The notes under the pieces were generated by a model, which was not told the origin of the DNA, did no database searches, and saw only the letters and a program-made list of their open reading frames with translations. A program made the position numbers and the translations under genes. This document shows, piece by piece, positions 7,319 to 14,941 of a DNA stretch of 64,000 nucleotides (position 1 is the stretch's first letter; each line of letters opens with the position of its first letter). Source of the DNA: G965220075 sp965220075 (GTDB taxonomy: Bacteria; Chloroflexota; UBA11872); the NCBI GenBank assembly GCA_965220075.1, contig OZ244806.1, positions 372,001-436,000 on the forward strand, given 5' to 3'.

Positions 7319-7946
7319 GGCGCTGCATGCTTTCGCGCACCGGCGTGAAGCTCTTGCGGTGCAGGGGCGAGGGCCCGTTGGTACGTAGCTGCGCGACGTG
7401 GCGGCGCGTGCCGTAGCCCTTGTGGCTGGCAAACCCGTAGGCGGGGAACAGCCCGTGCAGGCGCCTCATCAGGCGGTCGCGCGCCACTTTGGCGCAGATG
7501 GATGCGGCCGCCACCGCCAGGCAGCGGCGGTCGGCCGCCACCAGCGCGTCGTGGATCGGGCCGTAGCGGGAGCCTTCGGGGAGCGGAAAGGCGTCTACTA
7601 TCACGTGCTCCGGCGCCACCTCCAGCCGCTCCAGCGCGGCCAGCATGGCCCAGCGCGAGGACGCGGCGATGCCCACCCGGTCGATGACTCGCGGCGGCAC
7701 GAACGCTATCGCGACCGCCGTGGCGACCGCGCGAATGCGGCGCTCCCAATGCTCGCGTTCACCGGCGCTTAGCAGCTTGGAGTCGGTTACTCCCCAGAGC
7801 AACTCGCGGCTGACGTAGGCCGCGTGCGGCAGGATCACGGCGGCCGCCGCCACCGGGCCCGCCCAGGCGCCGCGCCCAACCTCGTCTACGCCGGCGATGG
7901 CGCGCCGGCCACGTGCGAGAAGCGCTTGCTCCTCGCGTAGCTCCAC
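7296..7946 (-). CDS. rnhB: Ribonuclease HII
   Basis: RNase HII cuts RNA in RNA:DNA hybrids and starts ribonucleotide excision repair. The active-site block AGVDEVGRGAWAGPVAAAAV supplies the first catalytic Asp and Glu of the DEDD set; DSKLLSAGERE and IVDAFPLP give the other acidic residues, and AAASICAKVARDRLM and FPAYGFASHKGYGT follow in the usual order. I chose GTG 7944-7946 (216 aa) because it avoids overlap with rplS; an ATG at 8024 would add 26 residues and overlap rplS by 38 bp. The rplS-rnhB-yraN order is conserved in many bacteria. Confidence 0.92.
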   Translation of the reverse strand: MELREEQALLARGRRAIAGVDEVGRGAWAGPVAAAAVILPHAAYVSRELLWGVTDSKLLSAGEREHWERRIRAVATAVAIAFVPPRVIDRVGIAASSRWAMLAALERLEVAPEHVIVDAFPLPEGSRYGPIHDALVAADRRCLAVAAASICAKVARDRLMRRLHGLFPAYGFASHKGYGTRRHVAQLRTNGPSPLHRKSFTPVRESMQRLAPELAP

Positions 7947-7986
7947 GAGACGCGGCGTTCGCTCGCGGACCGCGCGCCCCCTTCGC

Positions 7987-8334
7987 CTAGGCTCGGCGCT
8001 CCTTGACCCGTGCAGCCCGGCCAATTCGATCGCGCAGATAGTACAGCTTGGACCGCCGCACCTTGCCGCGGCGCGTCACCTCGATGTCCTGCACGAAAGG
8101 CGAGTGCAGAAGGAAGGTGCGCTCCACGCCCACCCCGTGGGTCACGCGGCGAACCGTGAAGTTCTCGTTCACGCCCCCGCCGCGGCGGCGGATCACCGTG
8201 CCTTCAAACACCTGCACGCGCTCACGCTCGCCTTCCCGCACCCGCACGTGAACGCGCACCGTGTCGCCAACCTGGAATTCCGGCAAGGTTTCCTTGAGAT
8301 GGCGCTTCTCGACGTGCTCGATTAGATGCGACAT
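7987..8334 (-). CDS. rplS: 50S ribosomal protein L19
   Basis: This 115-aa protein reads as L19 along its full length: an N-terminal helix, then FQVGDTVRVHVRVREGERER, QVFEGTVIRRRGGGVNENFT, FLLHSPFVQDIEVTRRGKVR and RRSKLYYLRDRIGRAARVKE. L19 sits at the 30S-50S interface. It is followed by rnhB and yraN on the same strand. In many bacteria rplS follows rpsP-rimM-trmD; here the upstream side is a 430-bp gap, so that operon is split. Confidence 0.97.
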   Translation of the reverse strand: MSHLIEHVEKRHLKETLPEFQVGDTVRVHVRVREGERERVQVFEGTVIRRRGGGVNENFTVRRVTHGVGVERTFLLHSPFVQDIEVTRRGKVRRSKLYYLRDRIGRAARVKERRA

Positions 8335-8764
8335 GCTGACGCGTGCCTCGAAATCGCAGTCAACCCGGGTCGGTTGTTAGTTTGGCGCGAATCTCGCGTG
8401 AGCCGCCAGCGCTCCGGCTGGCCCGAATAGCGTAACACGGCGTCCCGTCCCCCGAAAAGGCCGGGCTTGCCGGCCACCGTGTTGCCGTGCGCGGCCGCGT
8501 TCAGGCGCCCAATCACTCGCCCCTTGAGAGGTCCGATAACGCCCCTCGCGGGGGGAAGTGATAAAGGGCGTCGGCCCACCGCCCGGCAAGTCGGCGCAGG
8601 CACAGAAGCCCTCGCCCCAACCCCTCCCTTCGAGGGAGAGGGGGCAAGAGGCTTCACGCCCGCGTCAGCCGCCACGCAGCGCCCGCCCCGCCCAATAAGA
8701 CATCAAGCGTCCGGGCCGGCGCGGCGCCTACCCAGCGGGAAGGCTGCCTAGCTGGTTTGTCGGC
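8335..8764. other. Intergenic region without a supported gene
   Basis: This 430-bp stretch lies between rplS and the RRM gene on the same strand. It should contain the rplS promoter and leader and the end of the RRM transcript. I see only one clear structure, a short palindrome at 8624-8638. Open frames on both strands lack ribosome-binding sites and family motifs. Confidence 0.5.
8624..8638. repeat. Palindromic CTCCCT-TCG-AGGGAG intergenic repeat
   Basis: A perfect 6-bp stem (CTCCCT/AGGGAG) with loop TCG sits inside a longer CCCTCGCCCCAACCCC-type tract followed by GAGGGGG. It resembles the CCCTCTCCCTTGAAGGGAGA palindrome that forms the target of MITE copy 1. It may end the RRM-gene transcript, but there is no T-run, so I record it as a repeat. 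Confidence 0.45.
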
Positions 8765-9040
8765 CTAGTAGCGCGGTCCGCCGTAAGCGCCGCGCGGCTC
8801 GCGCGGTCGCGCCTTGTTCACCGTGAGACGGCGACCAGCCATCTCCTGGCCGTTGAGTGCGTCGATGGCGGACTGGCCCCCCTCGTCGGTGGAAAGCTCG
8901 ACGAACCCGAACCCGCGCGAGCGGCCCGTATCGCGGTCCTTGATGACCGCTGCGCTTTGCACTTCGCCATAAGCGGCGAACATTTCCGCCAGCTCTTCGT
9001 CCGTAGTCGTGTAGGGCAAGTTGCCCACATAGATATTCAT
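8765..9040 (-). CDS. Single-RRM RNA-binding protein
   Basis: This 91-aa protein starts at ATG 9038-9040 with MNIYVGNLPYTTTDEELAEM, containing the RNP-2 motif IYVGNL. RNP-1 is RGFGFVEL near residue 45, followed by the GRRLTVNKARPREP strand and a short Gly/Arg/Tyr tail (GAYGGPRY). The layout matches the small RRM proteins of cyanobacteria, Chloroflexota and other bacteria, some of which are cold-induced. It would bind single-stranded RNA. A weaker upstream start (MQDSVGMN...) would add six residues. Confidence 0.93.
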   Translation of the reverse strand: MNIYVGNLPYTTTDEELAEMFAAYGEVQSAAVIKDRDTGRSRGFGFVELSTDEGGQSAIDALNGQEMAGRRLTVNKARPREPRGAYGGPRY

Positions 9041-9376
9041 GCCAACCGAATCCTGCATACTCTCGCGATGTCCGGCTCGGACATCGTCGCTACTGCCGTG
9101 CGCGACACTTTGCGCTGCGCGGCTCTGCAAAAAACCCTGTCGACGAGCTGTTGACTTGTTAGGCCTCTCGCAGAGGCGAGACCGAGCTCATGAACCGCAG
9201 GGCTTTCTGCACGCGGATCCGACTGGGATTCTCGAACTGCTCTTTGCCGCCAACCTTCGCGACATGAAGACGGTAGCACGCATCGGCGCGCTGCGCCGCA
9301 CAATTCTGGACCGCGATAGATAGGCGGCCCGCCGCAAGCGCACCGGGCGTGCTTGCCTTGCGCGGCGCTAGTGGAT
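9041..9376. other. Intergenic region upstream of the RRM gene
   Basis: This 336-bp stretch between the lyase gene and the RRM gene (both minus strand) has no supported gene. It is long enough to carry the RRM promoter and a structured 5-prime leader, which would suit a cold-responsive gene. The stem CCTCTCGCAGAGG near 9163-9175 is visible, but I could not pick out a convincing promoter. Confidence 0.4.
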
Positions 9377-10795
9377 TCAGCCGCCCCCGCCTCCGCCCGC
9401 CCGCACGCCCGGCTCCGTCATCGGCGCGGGGTCCAGGGCTTCAGCCAGCTCAGCGTCGCCGAGGCCGGTACGCCGGCGCGCCACGGCGGGAACGCTCTCG
9501 CCGCTAGCCACCGCCTCCTTGGCGATTTCGGCGGCCGCCGCGTAGCCGATCCTGGGCGCCAGTGAGGTTGCCAGCATGGTGTTGCGGTCGAGCCAGTGCT
9601 TGATCATCGCCTCGTCGATCTCCAGGCCGCGCACCGCCTGCTCCGCGAAGGCGCGCACGCCGTTGGCCAGGATCTCGATCGATTGACACAGGTTGTAGGC
9701 GATGACCGGCATCATCACGTTCAGCTCGAGCTGTCCGGCCTCGGCCGCCCACGCGATCGTGGCGTCATTGCCAAAGACCTGGAAGCAGATCATGTTCAGG
9801 CACTCGGCCAGCACGGGGTTTACCTTGCCCGGCATGATGGAAGAGCCCGGCTGAATGGCCGGCAGGCGCAGCTCCGAGAGACCGGTGCGCGGGCCGGAGG
9901 CCAGCAGCCGCACGTCGTTGGCCATGCGGCTCAGGTCCAGCCCCAGCGCGCGCAGCGCGCCTGACAGCATGGCGAAGCGCGCCATGCTCTGCATCGAGTA
10001 GAAGAGGTTCTCGGAACGCCGCACCTCGAAGCCGGTGAGCTGCCCGATGGCTTCGATCACGCCCGCTTGATACTCCGGCTCCGCGTTGAGCCCGCTGCCG
10101 ACCGCCGTGCCTCCCAGGCTCAGCTCTTGGACCGGTCTCTCGGCGTCGCGAATGTGATCCGCGTCGCGCCGCAGGGCCTGGGCGTACGCGCCAAGCTCCT
10201 GTCCCAGTCGCACCGGCGTAGCGTCCTGCAGGTGCGTTCGCCCCGACTTCACCACGCCGTCCCAGGCGGCCGCCTTCTCCTCCAGGGCCTCGGCGAGCGT
10301 CTCCAGCGCCTGGTACAAGCCCGGCAGCAGGCGCAGCGCCGCCAGGGCTATGGCGGTTGGGATCACGTCGTTGGTCGACTGCGCCATGTTCGTGTGGTCG
10401 TTGGGATGCACGGGCGCGTAGGCGCCCCGCTCTTCACCCAGAATCTCGTTGGCGCGGTTGGAAAGCAGCTCGTTGGCGTTCATGTTGTGCGAGGTGCCGG
10501 CGCCGGCCTGGAACACGTCTACTACGAACTGGTCCAGGTAGCGCCCTTCCTGCAGGACTTCGTCCGCCGCCCGCACGATCGCGTCCGCTAGGCGCGTATC
10601 CAGCCGCCCGGTCCGCGCGTTCGCGATTGCGGCCGCTTTCTTGACGAGCACCGTCGCCCACACGTAAGCGGGATGCGGCATCAGGCCGCTGATCGGGAAG
10701 TTGTCGACCGCTCGTTGTGTCTGGACGCCGTAGAGGGCGTCGGCCGGCACCTGCACGTCGCCCAAGGGATCACGCTCGGTTCGCGTCGTCACCAT
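9377..10795 (-). CDS. Aspartase/fumarase superfamily lyase (aspartate ammonia-lyase-like)
   Basis: This 472-aa protein has all three conserved regions of the superfamily: GRTHLQDATPVRLGQELGAY (near 187), GSGLNAEPEY (near 235) and the flexible catalytic loop GSSIMPGKVNP (near 320). Several details lean to aspartase rather than class II fumarase: ERDPLG at the N-terminus, AGTSHNMNANE rather than SGTQTNMNxNE, and NDHTNMAQSTND rather than NDDVNxSQSSND. ATPV after THLQD and AECLNMICFQV after the loop are closer to fumarase. The product is fumarate from aspartate or malate. The tail is Gly-rich. Confidence 0.85.
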   Translation of the reverse strand: MVTTRTERDPLGDVQVPADALYGVQTQRAVDNFPISGLMPHPAYVWATVLVKKAAAIANARTGRLDTRLADAIVRAADEVLQEGRYLDQFVVDVFQAGAGTSHNMNANELLSNRANEILGEERGAYAPVHPNDHTNMAQSTNDVIPTAIALAALRLLPGLYQALETLAEALEEKAAAWDGVVKSGRTHLQDATPVRLGQELGAYAQALRRDADHIRDAERPVQELSLGGTAVGSGLNAEPEYQAGVIEAIGQLTGFEVRRSENLFYSMQSMARFAMLSGALRALGLDLSRMANDVRLLASGPRTGLSELRLPAIQPGSSIMPGKVNPVLAECLNMICFQVFGNDATIAWAAEAGQLELNVMMPVIAYNLCQSIEILANGVRAFAEQAVRGLEIDEAMIKHWLDRNTMLATSLAPRIGYAAAAEIAKEAVASGESVPAVARRRTGLGDAELAEALDPAPMTEPGVRAGGGGGG

Positions 10796-10819
10796 CTGAC
10801 CGCCTTTCCTTCGCTGCGT

Positions 10820-11932
10820 CTATTCACTCACCGGCGCGCCGAGCCCGCGCACGCGCGAGATGTCGGCCGCGCGCGCTTGCACGAGCACGCGGAAGCGTCC
10901 CAGGTCGGTCGGTGAGACCAGCTGAAACACAGCCTCGCGCGCCTCTGCGTAGTCGCGCAGCGATACGCCGGCTTTACCCTGCAAGTCCACTAGGTATTCT
11001 CCAACGCCGAGCGCCGCCAGAAAGTCGGCCTGCGATCCCATGCGCGCCGCCGCCAGCCCGCGGCGGCGCGCAACGTCGACCAGCTCGGAGAAGTTGACGT
11101 GCGAGGCCAGGTCGCGGCCGCCGGGGTCCGCCAGCAGGTCTTCGGAAGCCTGGTGCCGACGATAGGCCAGCAGCGTGCCCGCGCGCAGCCTGGGACCGTG
11201 CACTTCGCACGCCCAGCCGCCGAAATCGATCGTCGTCATGACGCAGCGCGCGGCCCGCGCGGACACGTGCGCGTAAACCTCGTCCACGCCGTCTCGCGCC
11301 TCGAACCGCCCGCCCGCGGGAAGGGCCTGGCCGTAGCGCTCGGCGTATGCGCGCAGCTCCGCGCCGGCCGGCGCGTCCGCCAGGGCAAGGCGGTCGTTGC
11401 GCAGGCCGATCCGCTCCTCCACCCAGCCGTCACCGCTGCGGCGGCCCAGGCTGGCCGGCTGCGCGTCGAAGAACTCGTTGCTCAGGACCGCCGCCGCGTC
11501 GGCGCGCGGCAGCTCGCTCAGCGCCGCACGGAACCGCGCCGCTGGGACGCGCCGGCTGGCCGCCCGCCGGCCGCGCGCTGATATCTCTATGCCGAAGTAT
11601 CTGAGCTCCGCGCCCCAGGGATGCTGCGGCGCGGCCTGCGCGATTTGGGCGGCGAGCCGGCCGTCGCCGGCCCCAAGCTCGTAAACGACGAACGGGCTCG
11701 GCCGCCGCAGCGCCTCCCAGACGTCGTCCAGGTGACGCGCCAGCAGCGCGCCAAACAGCGACGGGTGCCGCGTGACGCTGGTGAAGAAGTCGGCGTGCGG
11801 AGCTCCCGAACGCATGTAGTAGCCCTGCGACGGGTCATACAGGGCCGTCCGCATGAACTCCCCAAACGACAAGCTGCCCTCACGGCGGATTCGGTCTCGC
11901 AGTCGGGCGGCCAGGTCGGGAGCTTCAGTCAC
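10820..11932 (-). CDS. MidA/NDUFAF7-like SAM-dependent methyltransferase
   Basis: This 370-aa protein matches the DUF185 family: SLSFGEFMRTALYDPSQGYY at residues 19-38, a D-F-x-T-[SA] strand (ADFFTSV), then the SAM-binding VVYELGAGDGRLAAQI near 96. VLSNEFFDAQPA near 156 is the family's second signature. In eukaryotes the homologue methylates an arginine of complex I subunit NDUFS2; the bacterial targets are unclear. The start is GTG 11930-11932, just after GGA. The C-terminus (FSELVDVARRRGLA) has the usual ending. The gene lies in the same direction as the lyase gene, 25 bp away. Confidence 0.88.
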   Translation of the reverse strand: MTEAPDLAARLRDRIRREGSLSFGEFMRTALYDPSQGYYMRSGAPHADFFTSVTRHPSLFGALLARHLDDVWEALRRPSPFVVYELGAGDGRLAAQIAQAAPQHPWGAELRYFGIEISARGRRAASRRVPAARFRAALSELPRADAAAVLSNEFFDAQPASLGRRSGDGWVEERIGLRNDRLALADAPAGAELRAYAERYGQALPAGGRFEARDGVDEVYAHVSARAARCVMTTIDFGGWACEVHGPRLRAGTLLAYRRHQASEDLLADPGGRDLASHVNFSELVDVARRRGLAAARMGSQADFLAALGVGEYLVDLQGKAGVSLRDYAEAREAVFQLVSPTDLGRFRVLVQARAADISRVRGLGAPVSE

Positions 11933-11942
11933 TCCGTTCGCG

Positions 11943-12053
11943 CTAGCAGCACGGGTCCTTGAATCCGCAGTAGGAGCAGACCGCCCGCCGACCGCCCGCG
12001 ATGACGCTCAGCGGTCACCCGCAGCCCAGGCAGGGCTGCATTGGAACGGGCAT
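11943..12053 (-). pseudogene. Tiny zinc-knuckle reading frame with an in-frame UGA
   Basis: From ATG 12051-12053 the frame reads MPVPMQPCLGCG, then UGA, then, in the same frame, PLSVIAGGRRAVCSYCGFKD and PCC before UAG at 11943. Two CxxCG knuckles in the same frame on either side of a single stop look like a small zinc ribbon that has been interrupted. It may instead be chance in GC-rich sequence, or two unrelated pieces. It lies between a zinc-ribbon membrane-protein gene and midA on the same strand. Confidence 0.3.
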
Positions 12054-12085
12054 CGCCGGTCGCGGGCGCCTGAGCGGCGGCGCCC

Positions 12086-12430
12086 TCAACCCACGGAACC
12101 CTGGAGCTGGGACACCAGCACGATGAAGATGAGAAACAAGAACACGATAAGCGCCCAGGCGGCCAGCGGGATGCCGAGAAAATTCGATGCGCTCGGCCGC
12201 GCGGGTGTACGCGGCCGCCGCCGCCCGCCCCGCTCTCGCTCGGTCTGATCGCGCAGGCGGCGCAGATTCTCGCTGATCTGCGGCGCAAAGCGGCTTGGTT
12301 CCTCGGGCTGCGACGACTCGACCGCCGTCTCGGGATCGCCTTCCAACTCGGCTCGCGGGAGCTTGGCCCCGCAGTTGATGCACAACCACGCGCCCTCGGT
12401 GTTCGCGTGATCGCACTCGGTACAGCGCAT
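12086..12430 (-). CDS. Zinc-ribbon protein with a C-terminal membrane anchor
   Basis: This 114-aa protein starts at ATG 12428-12430 (a TTG three codons earlier is possible). MRCTECDHANTEGAWLCINC forms a CxxC-x13-CxxC zinc ribbon at the N-terminus. A charged linker with SENLRRLRDQTERERGGRRR follows. Residues about 88-108 (AAWALIVFLFLIFIVLVSQL) form a single membrane segment close to the C-terminus, so this looks like a tail-anchored cytoplasmic zinc ribbon. Similar small proteins are widespread in Chloroflexota and have no assigned function. Confidence 0.78.
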   Translation of the reverse strand: MRCTECDHANTEGAWLCINCGAKLPRAELEGDPETAVESSQPEEPSRFAPQISENLRRLRDQTERERGGRRRPRTPARPSASNFLGIPLAAWALIVFLFLIFIVLVSQLQGSVG

Positions 12431-12553
12431 TGATTCCAACCGGCCGCCGGCTCAGGGCTATGTGAGGGCATGCTAGCACTAGCCTTTCAAGCGGCGTCTG
12501 TGGGCTTTATCGCGGTTACGCGCGGCGCGCGTCCGGCCGCACGCGTGCCTTCG

Positions 12554-12559
12554 TATAAT
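12554..12559 (+). promoter_or_regulatory. Predicted -10 box TATAAT before the fmdB-dtd-his genes
   Basis: An exact TATAAT sits 51 bp upstream of the fmdB-like start, in the divergent gap between the minus-strand zinc-ribbon gene and the plus-strand run. Such an AT-rich hexamer is rare in this sequence. No good -35 box lies 16-18 bp upstream, so recognition may rely on other contacts. Confidence 0.5.
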
Positions 12560-12609
12560 CGAGCGTCGCCCGGCGGGGCGGTTGTTTTGTCCCCAGGGGC
12601 GCGCGTGAG

Positions 12610-12972
12610 ATGCCGACCTACGAATACGAGTGCGTCCGCTGCCGGCACACGTTCGAAGTCATTCAGAGCTTCGACGACAAGCCGTGCTCGCGCTGTCCCG
12701 AGTGCCGCGGCAAGCTGCGCAAGCTGTTGCACCCGGCCGGCATCATCTTCCGCGGCGGGGGCTGGTACGCCACCGACAGCCGCGCGTCCGCCGAAAAGGA
12801 CAAGTTCAAGTCGGACGGCAAGAAATCGGAGCCCGCCAGCGATGAACCCGTCAAGAAGGAATCCAAGGATCCCGCGACAAGCAAGTCGGAGCCGTCGGCG
12901 GCCAATACCGAGTCCTCGCCGGACAAGTCCAAGAGTGAGGGGCGCGAGGCTAAATCGGCCCGCGCCGACTAG
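12610..12972 (+). CDS. FmdB-type zinc-ribbon protein
   Basis: This 120-aa protein opens with the family signature MPTYEYECVRCRHTFEVIQS, then CSRCPECRGKLRKLLHPAGI and IFRGGGWYATDS. The two CxxC pairs form the FmdB/CxxC_CXXC_SSSS zinc ribbon. From about residue 55 the protein is a Lys/Ser/Glu/Ala-rich, probably disordered tail (DGKKSEPASDEPVKKESKDP), typical of family members. Members were first linked to formamidase gene regulation, but most have no known role. It is the first gene after the TATAAT box and is followed by dtd 48 bp on. Confidence 0.9.
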   Translation: MPTYEYECVRCRHTFEVIQSFDDKPCSRCPECRGKLRKLLHPAGIIFRGGGWYATDSRASAEKDKFKSDGKKSEPASDEPVKKESKDPATSKSEPSAANTESSPDKSKSEGREAKSARAD

Positions 12973-13020
12973 CCGGCCGAGCGGGCCGTCGGCCTAGCGG
13001 TCCGGTCCGCTTCCAGACCT

Positions 13021-13488
13021 ATGCGTGCAGTGCTGCAGCGAGTCGCCCGCGCCCGAGTCGAGGCGGCGGGGCGCGAGATCGCGTCAATCGGTCCCGGCCT
13101 GCTCGTCTTCGCCGCCGTGGCGTCCGACGACTCGCGCGCGGACGCCGACTACCTGGCGGGCAAGATCGCTCAACTGCGCATCCTGTCCGACGAAGACGGC
13201 CGCATGAACCGATCGGTGCTGGAGTGCGGGCGCGAGGTCTTGCTCGTCTCGCAGTTCACGCTGCTGGCCGAGACGCGCAAGGGCCGCCGTCCCAGCTTTT
13301 CCGCGGCGGCCCCGCCTGAGATGGGCGAAGCCCTGATCAGCGAGCTGGCCGGTGCGCTGCGCGCGTGCGGCGTTACAGTACTCGCCGGTGAGTTTGGAGC
13401 GCACATGAACGTTGAGCTCGTAAATGACGGGCCCGTCACGATCGTGATCGACAGCAACGACCGCAATGTCCCGCGCCGCCGGGCCTGA
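13021..13488 (+). CDS. dtd: D-aminoacyl-tRNA deacylase
   Basis: This 155-aa protein begins MRAVLQRVARARVEAAGREI and contains the DTD motifs VSQFTLLAETRKGRRPSF (SQxTL near residue 78) and VELVNDGPVTIVIDS (N-x-GPVT near 137). It removes D-amino acids, and glycine mischarged on tRNA-Ala, from tRNA by an RNA-based mechanism on a homodimer. The length is normal plus a short Arg-rich end. Its end overlaps the start of hisZ by 23 bp. Confidence 0.95.
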   Translation: MRAVLQRVARARVEAAGREIASIGPGLLVFAAVASDDSRADADYLAGKIAQLRILSDEDGRMNRSVLECGREVLLVSQFTLLAETRKGRRPSFSAAAPPEMGEALISELAGALRACGVTVLAGEFGAHMNVELVNDGPVTIVIDSNDRNVPRRRA

Positions 13489-14941
13489 GGCCGCGGCCGG
13501 CGCGGCGGGTTCGCCCGGCCTCGATCCGAATGCCTGCGCCCGGCTGGAGGATGTGCAGTTCCGCCTGGCGGCGACCTATCAGAGTTTCGGCTATCGCGCC
13601 GTGGAGCTGCCCATCCAGGCTCCGGCGGACCTCTTCGAGCGCAAATCGGGCTTGCGCGTCATACCCGAGATATACGTGATCCCGACCGACAGCGACCTGC
13701 GCATATGCCTGCGCCCGGAGTTCACGCCCCTGCTGGTGCGGCTGTTGAACGAGCGGCGCGGCGCGATCGGCCTGCCGGCCCGCCTGCACTACGCGGGCCC
13801 CGTGTTTCGCCGCCTGGGCGGCGCCGGCGCGGCGCATCACTATGAAAGCGGCGCCGAGCTCTTCGGGGTCCCCGGTCCCGAGGCGGACGCAGAGGTCCTG
13901 GCCCTTGCGATCACGGCCCTGCGCGCCGCCGGCGCACGTGACCTGACGATCACGGTCGGTCACATCGACGTCATAACCGCCTTCCTACGCGGCCTCGATC
14001 TGCCCGCTTTCGTGTACGAGTTGCTGGTCGAGGGTCTCGCCTGGGACGGGGGAGAGCCCGATCCGCGGGCGCTCGAGCGCCGCGTTCTGGAGCGAATCGG
14101 CGCCGCCCCGGTGGGGTCCGGCGGAGTTCCCGCCGGGGTCACGCGCGACGAGCTGCGCGCCATCGGCTCGGCCATGCTCACGAGCCTGGACGTGCGTATC
14201 ACCGGCCGCCGCTCACAGGCCGAGGTCGTGGAGCGAATGGTCGGGCGCCTGACCGCCGGCCAGGTGCGCGAAAACGTGCGTGAGGCCGTCCGCTTCATCG
14301 CGCGGCTGGGTGCGGCCGCGGGGCCGTGGCCGAGCGCGCTGGGGGCCGCCGAGGCGGCGCTCGCCGCCGCTGGTCGAGACGCCGCGCCGCTGGCCTCCCT
14401 GCGGCGCGTGCTCGAGCTGCTGGAGTCGGAGAGCCTGGAAGGCTCGACAGTGCGCGTTGATCTGGCCCTGGGCCGCGGCTTGCAGTACTACACGGGATTG
14501 GTCTTCGAGATCACCGCGCCGGGCGGCCGGCCGGTAGCTGGCGGCGGGCGCTACGACGATCTGGTCGAGCTGCTGGGCGGACCCGACACGCCGGCCGTGG
14601 GATTTACGGTTCGCGTGGATCCGCTGACCGGCGCCGAGCCTCAGGCCGCGCCCTCGCCGCCGCTGGTGGCGGTCGAGCTCAGCGAACCGGCGGAGGACGC
14701 GTTTCGGGTCGCCCGCGCGCTCCGTCAGGCCGGGATCGCGAGCGCTACCGTGGCGCCCGGCGCGCCGTCGCCGGGAGGCTGGCGCATTCGCGCCCGGCGC
14801 GACGATCTCGGTCGGCTTCAGACCGCCATTACGGATGAGAGCGCCGAGCCGCCCGAGTCGCTGGGCGCCGTTCTCGCCAGCAACCTGGTGCCCACGCTGT
14901 GCCGGCACATAGGACGCCGGGAGAGCCCCAGTGAGCTCTGA
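13466..14941 (+). CDS. hisZ: ATP phosphoribosyltransferase regulatory subunit (HisZ, HisRS paralogue)
   Basis: This 491-aa protein has the class II tRNA-synthetase-like fold of HisZ/HisRS: LRPEFTPLLVR near 83, a motif-2-like AGPVFRRLG followed by HHYESGAELFGVPGPEADAE, GRGLQYYTGLVFEITAP near 344 and GGGRYDDLVELLGG near 366. The E-S-G-AELFG-x-ADAEV run is typical of HisZ and differs from the motif 2 of tRNA-charging HisRS. It is about 100 residues longer than ordinary HisZ because it keeps a C-terminal domain like the HisRS anticodon-binding domain. It overlaps hisG by 11 bp. It would regulate the first step of histidine synthesis. Confidence 0.85.
   Translation: MSRAAGPEAAAGAAGSPGLDPNACARLEDVQFRLAATYQSFGYRAVELPIQAPADLFERKSGLRVIPEIYVIPTDSDLRICLRPEFTPLLVRLLNERRGAIGLPARLHYAGPVFRRLGGAGAAHHYESGAELFGVPGPEADAEVLALAITALRAAGARDLTITVGHIDVITAFLRGLDLPAFVYELLVEGLAWDGGEPDPRALERRVLERIGAAPVGSGGVPAGVTRDELRAIGSAMLTSLDVRITGRRSQAEVVERMVGRLTAGQVRENVREAVRFIARLGAAAGPWPSALGAAEAALAAAGRDAAPLASLRRVLELLESESLEGSTVRVDLALGRGLQYYTGLVFEITAPGGRPVAGGGRYDDLVELLGGPDTPAVGFTVRVDPLTGAEPQAAPSPPLVAVELSEPAEDAFRVARALRQAGIASATVAPGAPSPGGWRIRARRDDLGRLQTAITDESAEPPESLGAVLASNLVPTLCRHIGRRESPSEL

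Noticed and set aside
8322..8675. A small gene upstream of rplS
   Set aside because: The frame runs through low-complexity palindromic sequence, lacks a ribosome-binding site and has no family features.
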